Assembly: GCA_032871835.1 (NCBI GenBank)
Contig: CM065295.1
Coordinates: forward strand, 22,454,501 to 22,518,500
DNA length: 64,000 nt
Source of the DNA: Dipteronia dyeriana
Taxonomy: Eukaryota > Streptophyta > Magnoliopsida > Sapindales > Sapindaceae
Reading direction: 5' to 3'
Shown here in pieces: positions 23,429 to 34,119 of the stretch. Within the stretch, counting starts at the first letter, position 1; each line of letters opens with the position of its first letter. Made by a program: the position numbers and the translations under genes. Under the pieces are notes generated by a model. It searched no databases. It worked only from the letters and a program-made list of their open reading frames with translations, and was not told the DNA's origin.

Positions 23429-25087
23429 ATGAATCGGGTTAGAATAGTAATATCGTACAACGTTCGATGAGAGCAGTTACTCAACGAAAGTCAAAGGTTT
23501 GTTGGATTCGATAACCAAGGAATGTATGTGTCAAAGAATCTAACGTATGAAAAATTGATTGCGATCGTGCATACTGTTGTGAAGTATGATGTAAACAAAT
23601 ACAATATTGTTCTACAATCAATATCAATCGTTTCAGGCACAACATGTCACACATTTATAAAAAATGATGATGATGTTCAGTTTATGCTAGTGGAAGATCC
23701 GGTGATCCCTCAAGTATGTGTCAGTCTAATTGAGATGACAGATAGAGATGTGATAGGGAATGATATTCCACCTCCTGGAAATACTCAACAATTTGGATCC
23801 TTTAGCGGTAGCAACCAAGTGTTGATACAAAGGAATGCAACCGAAGGTCGGGAAAACAGGTATGATGTCCCACCGGTAGTGGTTGAGCATGCAGATGTAG
23901 TAGAACCTCAATTCAGTAATGTGTTTGATTGTCGAATTAAGATGAATCGTAAGCAATACAATAAGAAATATAACGACCGGTACAATGAGCAGAATAATGA
24001 CCCCATCCATGAGTCAATCCATGAGGTGGATAATGAGGTAAAAAATGATCCGATAGATGATCTGGACAATGTAAATGAAGACCCTGTACAAATTCAAACA
24101 TGTGGAAGATGTGTACAAGGAGTTAGTTGTACCGCACAAGATATGCATGGGACTTCCGAGGTCCAGCATAATGTAATTGCATCCGATTATGATAATACCA
24201 CAATGTGGGTTATTCTCGGAGCAGATTCAAACTCGTTTGGTATTGGGAGAAGTCGCACCTTGTTAACGCAAGAATCGATAAGCAAGATTTATAAAGGTCA
24301 ATTTTTACCGAGTTAAAAGGATTTGAAAAGACTAGTTGGCCTTTTTGTAATACGGTAGAACTTTGAATGGAAAGTTAAAAGATCCATTAAGACAACGTTA
24401 CATCTGGTTTGCATCATTGACAACTGTACGTAGAAATTAAGAGCGGTGAGGAGAGCTGAAGGGGTGTACTTCCAAGTTAGAAGTTTTGTCAACCAACACA
24501 GTTGTCCCTTGAAGAAGATCCACCGTCACCATTGACAAGCTAGTGCAGTCATAATAGGAGAAGTTGTTGCACCTAGACTTCAAAAACAAGATGGTCGTCT
24601 CATGCATCCGAAGGACAAAATCACCGATATGAAAACAATGTATGGCATCCAAATCATGTACAGTAAGACATATCAAGCCCTGTATTATGCATTGTCACCG
24701 ACAGATGGAACGCATAATGAAACTTTCAAATTGCTGCCATCTTTTGGTTACGTGCTGAAACAGTAAAACCCTGGCACAATCATTGAGTTACAGTGTGCAG
24801 ATGATGTGAATTTTTTGTACTTTTTCATATCGTTAGGGCCCTCAATTAGAGGTTTCTAGGGGTGCATGTGTCCTGTTATTGCAGTTGATGATACCCATTT
24901 GAAGGAAAGGTTCGTGGGTACAATGTTTGTTACAACTGCATAAGATGGAAACGAACAGGTGTATCCAATTGCTTTTGGGTATGGTGACTCAGAAAATAAC
25001 ATTTAATAGGAGTGGTTTTTGGATTGCTTGAAAGGTGTCCTTGGTCATATAGATGATCTGGTTTTCATTTCCTATCAACATGTAAGC
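23429..25087 (+). pseudogene. mudrA: mudrA transposase of MULE-B (decayed, cut by gypsy A)
   Basis: ATG at 23429 gives MNRVRIVISYN, then a stop. The open part 23522-24316 (264 codons) contains the PB1-like segment (YVSKNLTYEKLIAIVHTVV) and the acidic, Asn-rich linker homologous to MULE-A. Beyond it frames change often. The transposase motif AVDDTHLKERF lies near 24890, with the GTHLKG glycine changed to D. The gene ends at 25087 within the stretch matching MULE-A 14945-14990, where the gypsy LTR begins. Stops fall at different places from those in MULE-A, so the two copies decayed independently. Confidence 0.8.
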
Positions 25088-26277
25088 TGTTAACGGGAAA
25101 TTTGCTCAATATGAGAAATTTCAACTAACACCCTCGAGACCACTACCACGGAGGTGGTGGCCGGGGTCGGTACCTTTAATACCTGACCTGCTTGGATAGA
25201 AACGAATGATTGAATGACAATAGCAAATGAGAGCTTTATTATTGAACACTCGTGATATACAGAAATTTCTCACATATACTCGCAATCTCTCTAGGACATA
25301 GGAAGGTGTCAACTTCGTGCTTGTCGAATAGTGGATACCATGATGACCGTGTTCTGATCACAGAATTTAGGCTCGATGTAATTCTTTCTTTCACTCTGTT
25401 TTCTTCCTATCTCATTTTCTATAGCATGCTTAGACTTATTTATACTTGTTAAAAGTAGGTTTAAACTCGTGAATCCCCCGCCACGATTTTATGAATCTGT
25501 TCCCTCCTTATCGGGCGAGCTCCTCTATTTGAAAGTCATTTACTTCGAGTAGATTACGGACTCAAGATTATCGTAGGAGGAGATAAGTTTGTTTCCTCTT
25601 TGGAATCAAACTCTTGTCTCACACGTATATAAAATTTAATGTTCGTTATAATGTGGATATGATCTGGTGTGTATTCATGGCATGATTCTTCATGGAGGTC
25701 ATCGTGTTAGCTGCTTGTTATTTTGTAGATCGTGGTAGATCTATGCTTTGGTTTTATCCTCAAGAGCTTGGGATGGACGCCCCTGTAGACATTCCTGGGA
25801 GGTAGCTCGGGTCTGATTCACTTAGAGGTCCTCTTTCTCCTCGTATCGTGGAGGGGACGGTGGGCTCCTGGAGAGGTTGGTTGGTTTCCAATTTTTAGGC
25901 TACGGGTTAAGCTCGACCTCCAAGAGCCTTAACCTGGTGGGAGCTTGCTTTGCTTGTCAGGCTTTATTTCGAGTGTTTCTTGAACTCGACGATCCTTCCT
26001 AGCTTTTACATAGTGGTTTTGGAGTCCGATCGCAGGAATTGAGGTTCCTGGATAGATGGCCTCGAAAAGCCCGGATTCCAGTGTTCTCGTGAGGACTAGA
26101 CCTGGTCGTGCTTAGCTTCGTCCCTGATAGTCCTGAAGCCCGACGATCCTTCAATGCTTCTACGGGGTAGTTTTATGGTCTGCCCGGGGTCTCATGAATG
26201 TCGAATTTGGGCTTCGATTCGGGGCTAGGAGAGTGGAAAATTTCTCTTTGACCCCTAGCCAAATTTTACTATTAACA
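25088..26277 (-). repeat. gypsy A 3' LTR, 1190 bp
   Basis: Starts TGTTAACGGG, ends CTATTAACA. On the minus strand it holds a TATA box (TATAAATA, 25437-25444). Followed by the polypurine tract GTCAGAGGGGACTTC (minus strand, 26278-26292). It interrupts MULE-B at 25087. Confidence 0.85.
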
Positions 26278-26661
26278 GAAGTCCCCTCTGACTTGAACAC
26301 CGGAGGTAGAGTTGGGGTTGGAGTCGGATTCCCTACTTAATTGGGAAATTTTCCATTACAAGGTAATTACAGGGAATCTCGAATGAAATCTTCACATTAA
26401 TTGTTCAGGTGACGTGTCGTGGGCGTACTGGTACGTTCTATAAAATAGTCCGGCTACGTTACGGTTGCTCCGAGATTCGAGGCGATCTTATCGAAGATTT
26501 TGTTGATGTCTATGGCTATTCCACCTCTATTTAATCCCGGCCTCATCATCCCTTTCTTCACACTTTCTTTCAATTTCAAATTTTTAGACTTCCTCTACCT
26601 TACTGTTTTCTCTGACCACATCATTGTCTTTCACCCACCATCAAGCTCTTTTCATCCAACA
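26278..26661 (+). promoter_or_regulatory. polypurine tract and 5' flank of the antisense ORF (element A)
   Basis: Matches the same interval in B, C and D. It carries a TATA-like CTATTTAAT at 26527-26535, 134 bases before the antisense-ORF ATG. No other gene seen. Confidence 0.5.
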
Positions 26662-26742
26662 ATGTCGAACTCCTCTGACAACATTGAAGCCATGGTCGAG
26701 GGCACTAGTGGTTTTAATTTGGTTCCTCAAAAACGGGTGTGA
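26662..26742 (+). pseudogene. antisense ORF remnant of element A
   Basis: Only the first 26 codons remain (MSNSSDNIEAMVEGTSGFNL), ending at a stop at 26740-26742. At about 26745 the sequence jumps into the RNase H region of pol, so the rest of the antisense ORF, the 99-bp array and integrase have been deleted. Confidence 0.75.
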
Positions 26743-26744
26743 GG

Positions 26745-28148
26745 GTCGATTAGAACTATGCTTGTTCCTCCCCCAGCTTGCCTGAAAGCTCCATCAGTGT
26801 AGAGGATCCACGACTTGTAACCTTCCAGCCAGCTGTCAGATTCTGGAATCTTCTCAGGGGCTACAATTTTTGTTGTGGAGGTTGCTTAGCCTGGGGGCAT
26901 TGAGAGCTCTGCTACAAAGTCTGCTAGAGTCTGGGCTTTAATTGCCGTCCTAGGCTTATACCTTAAATCAAACTGGGTGAGCTCCGGGGCCCATAAAACC
27001 AACCTTCCGGAAACATCCGGCCTTTGCAAGAATTGACGGAGGGGTTGGTCTATCACTACTGCTATTGAATGAGCTTGGAAGTAAGGGCGGAGCTTCCTTG
27101 CCGAGGTTATCAAGGCATAAACGAGCTTGGTTAGAGCATGGCTCACGTAGTAGATAGGCCGTTGGATCCTATCTCCACTTTCCTTGACCAAGACCCCACT
27201 TACCGCAATTTCTGAAACGGCCAAGTAGATTTGTAGTTCTTCTCCAGGGGCTTGGCTTAACCAGTAGTTGAGGGCTTGACAGGTATTTTTTCAAGGCTTG
27301 AAAAGCTTGTTCACTATTTTGGTCCCATTTCATGTTTCTTCCCTGCTTAATGGCTTTGAAGAATGGGAGACACTTATCGGTAGATCGATAAATGAACATG
27401 TTGAGCGTTGCTACCTGCCCAGTCAAGACTTGAACCTGTTTAAGCGATGTAGGGGACTCCAGATCCAGGATAGCCTTAATTTTTTCGGGTTAGCCTCTAT
27501 GCCTCTCTCATGGACCATGAAGCCCAAAAACTTCCCCGTAGCACCCAAAAGGCGCACTTGGAAGGGTTTAATCTCATCTGGTATTCCCTTAGGTTCATGA
27601 AGGTTCTACGAAGGTCGCCCTGATGGCCTTTAGAGATTGATGACTTGGTGATCATATCGTCAATGTACATCTTTATTGATTTTCCAATTTCAGGCTTGAA
27701 CAGCCGGTTAACTAACCGTTGATAAGTAGCTCCTGAATTTTTAAGCCCAAAAGGCATGACTTTGTAGCTATACAGACCACGGCCGGTGGTGAAAATGGTC
27801 TTTTCCTAATCAACAGAGTGCCTCATAATTTGATTGTACCCAGAAAACGCGTCCATGAAGCTTAAGTGCTTGTTTCCAGAAGTGGAGTCGACTAACTGAT
27901 CAATTTTTGGTATAGGGAAACTGTCTTTCGGACATGCCCGATTGAGGTCGGTATAATCGACGCACATATGCCACTTTCCATTTGCCTTTGTGACCATAAC
28001 TACTGTGGCAATCCATTCAGGATAGTGCGTTTCCTTGATGAAGCCTGTTTGGGTCAGTTTTTCCACTTCTTCCTGAACCGCAGCATTTGTTTCAATGTTG
28101 AAGTGACGCCTTTTTTGTTTGATGGGCTTGAAGGTCGGATCCACTGCT
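26745..28148 (-). pseudogene. pol: gypsy A pol fragment: reverse transcriptase and RNase H
   Basis: Minus strand from 28148: RT with VDYTDLNRACPKDSFPIPKI and the active-site MYIDDMITKS (about 27660), the connection, a Ty3-type RNase H (RPIYYVSHALTK near 27150; FDLRYKPRT), then the first residues of a second RNase H (SWILYTDGAF, about 26810) cut at 26745. At 28148 the frame switches to copia RT. Frameshifts occur near 27250, 27530 and 27800. Protease is missing. Confidence 0.85.
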
Positions 28149-29840
28149 TGCAAACCTTTTGCTCTTGATCTGGAGACATGAATCCCTCTGGTTGTATCAT
28201 ATAGATGCTCTCGTCAAGAATGTCATTCAAGAATGCAGTCTTGACATCCATTTGTCAAATTTCGTAATCGAAATAGGCAGCAATAGATAAGAAAATCCTA
28301 ATAGACTTAAACATGGCTACGGGTGAGAAGGTCTCTTCATAATCGACCCCCTCTTTCTGGGTATAACCCTTGGCCACTAGCCTTGCCTTGAAGGTCTCTA
28401 CCTTCCCGTCTACTCCTCTCTTTCTCTTGTAGATCCACTTACACCCTATGGGTTTTACCCCATCCGATAAGTCTACAAGATCCCGGACTGAGTTAAAGTA
28501 CATGGACTCCATCTTGAAATTCATGGCTTTAAGCCATTCCTCTTTATCGGGATCATCCATTGCATTCTTAAATGTCAATGGATCATCAACACTATCAGTA
28601 GAGACAACACATTGTCCCTCACCTATACCTAAATAGCATTCAGGTTGTCTCACAACCCACTCACTACGTCTAGGTGGTAGTGTATCCTAATCAGGAACCA
28701 TCTGACTCTCAGATGTTTGTGGATCAATAACTCTTGCTGATGAAGCACTAGTCTCACCAGGCTCCAACTCATTCAATACAATCTTAGAACGAGGTTTATG
28801 GTCACTAATATAACTGTCCTTAAGAAACGTTACATTTGTCGATACAAATATTTTGTTATCTTCGGAACTATAAAATTATCCACCTCTGGTCTCCTTGGAG
28901 TATCCTATAAACAGGCAGACCATAGACTTGGAGTCTAGCATTCCACTTATGTTCTTCAGCACGTGTGCTGGATACCCTCATATGCGGAAATGTCACAAAC
29001 TAGCTTTACGACCATTCCACAACTCTGGGGGAGTCTTAGGAACATATTTGGATGGCACCACATTCAAAATGTATGCCGCTTTTTGTAACATATATCCCTA
29101 GAAGGAATTTGGTAATGATGAGAAACTAATCATAGATCTCACCATTTCCATCAGGGTTCTATTTCTCCTCTCCGCTACACCATTTTGCTGAGGTGTACCG
29201 GGAGCTATGAGTTGGGAAACTATCCCATGCTCGACCATGAAGTCTTCAAACTCTTGGTCAATGTACTCACCTCCACGATCCGATCGTAGTGACTTGATAG
29301 TCTTACCTAATTGATTCTCAACTTCAGCTCGGAATTCTTTGAACATTTCAAATGTTTCCGACTTCTGTTGCATTAGGTAGACGTATATGTATCTTAAGTA
29401 GTCATCTATAAAGGTGACATAATACTCATAACCACACATATCTTTAACATTCATTGGTCCGCTGGCGTCTGTATGTATAAGCTTTAGCGGTTCTTTAGCT
29501 CTAAGTCCTTTTCCAGTAAAAGGTCTCTTTGTTATCTTACCTTCCAAACAAGATTCGCAGACAGGTAAGGTGTCAACCTTTAACTCACATAAAGGTCCGC
29601 TTTTTACTAGTCTTTCTATCCGGTCAAGGTTGATATGACCAAGCCTTAGATGCCAGAGATACGTGTCACTATCTGGAGAAATCTTATGTCGTTTAGTTTG
29701 TGGTTTTTCAACCCTAAACATTTCGGTGTTGAGCAGTGTAGTATGTATTAACGGTCTTACCACATAAAAATTGTTTTCATTAATTCCTGAACAAATATTG
29801 AGACTATTATTTCCAATAATAACAAACTTATTATTGAAAG
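28149..29840 (-). pseudogene. pol: copia copy 2: integrase and reverse transcriptase fragment
   Basis: Minus strand from 29840. The linker ICSGINENNFYVV leads into integrase (open 29763-29098), with zinc-binding HLRLGHINLDRIERL and CESCLEGK, then catalytic Asp in LIHTDASGPM, RSDRGGEYI and the GVAERRNRT region with its Glu. The RT part (28653-28149) has [31 protein letters not shown] and QMDVKTAFLNDILDE, stopping at SPDQEQKVCK where gypsy A RT begins. The YVDD site, RNase H and 3' LTR are gone. Stops (for example near 29100 and 28257) show decay. Confidence 0.9.
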
Positions 29841-30930
29841 TGTTGACAGGAAATTTGCTCGGGATGAGAAATTCCTACTAACACTCTCGAGACCACTACC
29901 ATGAAAGCGGTGGCCGGGGACGATACCGTTGGTTTTCGACCTGTTAAAAGATAGACGAGAGACTGGATCGTAATAACAGTAAATGGGAGCTTTTATTATT
30001 GATATATCGCTTTAATATACAAATCACTCTCTTATATACTCGCAGTCTCTCTAAGATGTAGGGTGGTGGCAACTCTGTGCCTGTCGAATAGTGAAAACGA
30101 TGGTGGTCGTGTTCTGAATACAGAATTTAGGCATTCCCCTCTTCTTTTCTTTCTCTCTGTTTCTGTATATGTTTTTCTATATACATCTGTGGCTATTGTG
30201 TTTGGCTCTATTTATACAAGGTCCAGGTTGGTTTGAATTTGTTGATATCCCGCCACGATCCTTTGAATTCGTTTCCTCCTTATCGGGCGGGATCCTATAT
30301 TTAAAAGTGGTTGACCCCAATAAATAGCGAAAATAATTAACGTGAATGAGTTTGTTTCCTTTTTGGAATCAAACTCTTGGTTCGCACATATACGGGATTA
30401 ATGATGGTTATCTTATAGAAATGATCTTGTATGTTATCGCGGCATGGGGTGTCATGGAGGCTACCCACCTAGTTGCCTGCCGTCCCATAGAGCGAGGTAG
30501 ATCCCTGCTTCGGGTCTGTTTTTAGAAGTCTGGGATGGATTTTTCCTGGCCCTTGGGGGCTTGCGATGTCCCTGCAAACATTCCTGGGAAGTAGCCGAGG
30601 CAGTGTAGGTTCAGACATGATTCCTCATTCACGTCCAGCAGAGACATCTGGCTTCTAGAGAGGTTGGAAGGCTTCTCTCGGATGTCTCTTGAGCTTGGAG
30701 GCTTCTTCTGGCATTTACGGGGCAGATGTGGAGCTCGACCTCAAAGTCGGGGTTCCCCGATATGAGGTCTGGAGAAGCTCGGGTTCTAGTACTCTTGTAG
30801 GGGCTCATCCTGATCGCGTCAGGTTTGTTTATGGTCTTTCTGGCTTCATGATTGTCGATTATGGGCTTCGAATTGTGGCGGGAAAGTGGAAAATTTCTCT
30901 TTGACCCCTGGTTAAATTTCACTATTAACA
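29841..30930 (-). repeat. gypsy B 3' LTR, 1090 bp
   Basis: TGTTGACAGG to CTATTAACA. On the minus strand the TATA box TATAAATA lies at 30209-30216 and an AATAAA at about 29992-29998, in the right order for U3-R-U5. The polypurine tract follows at 30931-30945. Confidence 0.88.
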
Positions 30931-31278
30931 GAAGTCTCATCTGACTTGAACACCGGTGGTAAAGTTGGGGTTGGAGTCAGATTTTTTGTTTAATTGGGAA
31001 ATTTTTCTGCCATAAAGATAATTAATGAGAGTGAAATCTTCTCATTAATTACCCAATATTTGAATTTAAAACAGTGTGTTATTCGAAGAAAGACGGCTGC
31101 AATACGGCTCCAGGTGATCTTCCCAAGGATATCACCGATAATCCTTTTTTTAAACCCGGCCTTACCGTCACTTTCTTCACATTTTCTAAATCTCAAATTT
31201 TCAAATTTCTTCTTTCTTGCTTTCTCTACCGATTTCCCTCTATCTTCCACTTGCTTTCTAAATCTTTCTTACCCATTA
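30931..31278 (+). promoter_or_regulatory. antisense-ORF promoter region (element B)
   Basis: A conserved 348-bp stretch between the polypurine tract and the ATG. The TATA-like box is degenerate here (TTTTTTAAA, about 31147) where C and D have CTATTTAAA. The open frame through 30994-31362 is not the protein's likely start; ATG 31279 is the one shared with A, C and D. Confidence 0.5.
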
Positions 31279-33646
31279 ATGTCGACTTCTTCAGACAATA
31301 TTGACGCCTTGGTTGAGGGCACTAGAGGCCCTAACCTAGCTCCTCGTAAATGGGTGCGATGAATTTTGAGCGATGAGGAATCTTCTTTACTCCGCCAGCG
31401 CCGTAGTTCTAGCAAGAACGTCTCTATCGGCTCTGGCTTCTTAAACCAGCCCAACAATCCTCTAAACCGAGTTGACGAAGATTCTGATGTCGGGGAAAGA
31501 GTCGACGCAGTCAGAAGGGCTCAGTTCACAGTGGTGGAGCTTTCTTCAGCGGTGACCCTTCCTTTCGAACCCAGGGTCATCCCTGACTCCACCTTCAACC
31601 CTCAGTCGATTAGCCGTCTTTGGGACAAATACGATATCCCTAACACCGTTTCCCCTACAGTTCCCTACAGGAACTATTACATTTTTAGCCAGCGAACAGG
31701 AGTACTTCCTATCCACGTCGCAGCTTTCGAGAGTGGAGTGAGGCTCCCTCTTCACCCTACCCGTCGGCTGGCTCTTAATGCCCTTCAGCTAGCTCCGCTT
31801 CAACTGACGCCCGGCTTCTGAAGGTATCTAGTCGGCTTCCTTGTATTATGGAGAGAGCAATGCAAGATGAGCAATGTAACCATGGAGCCCGGGGCTGAGG
31901 AGCTCGCCTTCTTTTTCCAGATAGGTAGCCTGGCCAAGAATAGGCTCAACTTTATCATCCTCTGGGCTTCAAAGAAGGACCCCGCTTAGAAAGAGGAGTG
32001 GGTACTGACAAGGGGAGACTAGGGGAGCTCTGTATTAGTCGGCGGGCATGAACTCAAGGTTCCCATCGGTTTTAGCGACAAACCCTCGTGGGGTCGGGAT
32101 TCCTTGCCCGTTGAGTCTAAAGTCGTGCTGAAGACTATCCTGGCCCGAAATTACTTAAATTTGAAGTTTCCAACCGCTGCCCCCTTCGATCCCGGCAGGG
32201 TGAACAAGTACCTGCGGATCTCCGATGCCACTCCTCGTAAGTATCTCGCTCTATCCTGTCTTTAAATTGTTGGATGGTTCAGTTTTGATGATCTTGATCC
32301 TTTTTTTTTAACAGTGTTTGTTGACTGGGGCAGCTTGCCGAGGAGGGTCTGCTTCCAAGTCGCCAATAAGTCCACTCATGCCCCCTTACCAGTAGTCTCT
32401 ACTTTAATTGATGCTCTCCGAGTCACATTATGCCTCTTTGTTGATCCGGTTGTATCCCGGGCAGTCGAGGTGTCCAGGGAGCCCGATGCCGATATTCCTG
32501 AGATTGCCCCTTATTGCCCCCTCCAGCAATCGAGCTCGGTGGGTCAGGACGAGATCCTGAAGCAATTCGTTGCATCCTGTCCAGGCGATGGGCTTTCTAG
32601 GATGACCTCGATGCCCGTATACATCACGGTTACCAAAGGGTCTGCCCTTCTAGCCGAGGTAATCGTCACTTTTACTTCCTCATTCAGCAGCTTGATTTTT
32701 CATTTTCTAACATGAATTTTCTTTGCAGGCTTTCAAGTTTCAGGTAGCCATGAGGAATCAGGTGGTCTTCCTCCGCGATCGGGTAGCCAAGGCTGAGGCT
32801 GAGGCTAAGCGAGCCATGGGGTTGCTTGCGTTGGCTCAAACCCTGGTCCGGGAGATGACCTCCAGCCAACAGGGAATGGAGACACAGCTAGCTGAGCTTC
32901 AGTGTGACCATGAGAGGTTGAAACGGGCTTTTGATCAGGAAACCCTCCGGTCGAAGCGACGGGCTAGCCAACGGGATGACTGGAAGAGAGAGGCAAAAGC
33001 TCTGGATGTCGAGAACCAAACTTTACAGGCTCAAATTACCCAGCTCTAGATCGAGGTGGAAGCCTCTTTTAACGAGGGGTACTTCTATACCTCCTATCAG
33101 GTTGCAGAGGCTCTTCCTCCCCCATTCGATCTCTCCAGCATCACCGGCTGGGATAGAGAAGAGGTTATGTCACGGGCTACAGAGATGTCTCGCCCGAAAA
33201 ATGATGGAGCTAATACTTCTGGGGAAAGAGCTGGGAAGCGGTTGGAGGTGCCAGATCTGCCTCCTTCTGTTCCAACCTTCCAGGCATCTGGTTCTGGCGA
33301 ATCCTCGAGGGGGGTCCAAATCGAGAAGCTAGAAAGAGGCCTTGGTAAAGCCTGAGATCCTCCTACAATGCTCTCAGGAGTGGAGTCAACAGAAGGCAGG
33401 ATTATGCCTGGGTCAGTGGCCAGCCTTCTTGATGCAGCCATTTCGCCTGAAGTTATGGTGATGATCAATCAAATCGTGGAGAAGGATCATGTTGACCCCG
33501 AAGTAGCCAAGGCGAATCCCTAGGAGGAGGTGGAGGCAGAAGATGCAGCTGATCAGGACGAGCTACGACCGGAGAGGGGAGCAAGGGGCGAGGTTCATTC
33601 TGTGGAGGAGGAAGCTGAAAGCCATCAGGAAGATGAAGAAGTTTGA
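31279..33646 (+). pseudogene. antisense ORF of gypsy B (Transposase_28-like, spliced, decayed)
   Basis: Three exons: 31279-32236, 32315-32658, 32729-33646, joined by GT-AG introns at 32237-32314 and 32659-32728. Exon 1 starts MSTSSDNIDALVEG and carries a domain with HVAAFESGVRLPLHPT, APLQLTPGF and YLVGFLVLWREQC, which I place in the 'putative gypsy type transposon' family (Transposase_28, PF04195). Exon 3 is a long coiled coil (LRDRVAKAEAEAKRAMGLL, QLAELQCDHERLKRAF), then an acidic tail. Stops at 31360 (CGA to TGA), in PGF-stop (TGG to TGA, about 31820) and at 33047 (CAG to TAG) kill this copy. Function is unknown; antisense ORFs are known in Tat-type elements such as Grande and Retand. Confidence 0.75.
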
Positions 33647-34119
33647 ATTCTCTCTTTTGTGATTCATTTTGAATGCCCAAAAAGGGGGGTGGGCATCCCA
33701 TCTTTAAACGTGTTTGACCTTTTATTATTTTTCTTTCTTTGTAGCCCAGAATCAGGGGTTGGGCTCCCTACCTGATATAGCCTTATTGGGGAATAGGCTC
33801 TCCCGTACATTAATAAATTTCAACTTTAGATCCAGCTCATTCCCCGACTTGCATGTACTTCCTCGACCTCCGTCTAGGTCCGGTGTTCACAGCACATTGA
33901 CATATCTCGGGGGAAATAACAAGATAAGAAAATGTTTAAGCGTGAAAACAAACATTTAGCGTCGAGATTTCTAACTATCGAACCTCGCAGATCAACATCC
34001 CTAGTCGATAGTCCCCTTGTTTGATTGTAGGCCTGTTGCAGTAAGTGATCACGTATCAAGGGGGCCTAGTAACAAGAAATAACTGGTATATTTAGAGTAA
34101 ATCGAGCCCTCTGTCCCTG
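33647..34119 (+). other. 3' flank of the antisense ORF (element B)
   Basis: No gene seen. AATAAA at 33812-33817 lies 166 bases after the antisense-ORF stop, at nearly the same place as in C and D, and is the probable polyadenylation signal. Confidence 0.5.

Larger units (their letters stand above)
20931..25087 (+). mobile_element. MULE-B, second Mutator-like element (left part)
   Basis: The left-end motif ACCAAAATTGCCCTTAAATA at about 20938, a GAGCC-type array at 22980-23300, and a mudrA frame starting at 23429 follow the same order as in MULE-A. The element is split by a hAT insertion (21123-22812) and cut at 25088 by the gypsy A 3' LTR. Its right part would lie past 64000. Confidence 0.75.

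Noticed and set aside
30994..31362. Earlier start for the antisense ORF
   Set aside because: The upstream part is not kept open in all copies and overlaps the probable promoter; ATG 31279 is the one shared by A, B, C and D (ATG-TC(G/T) context).
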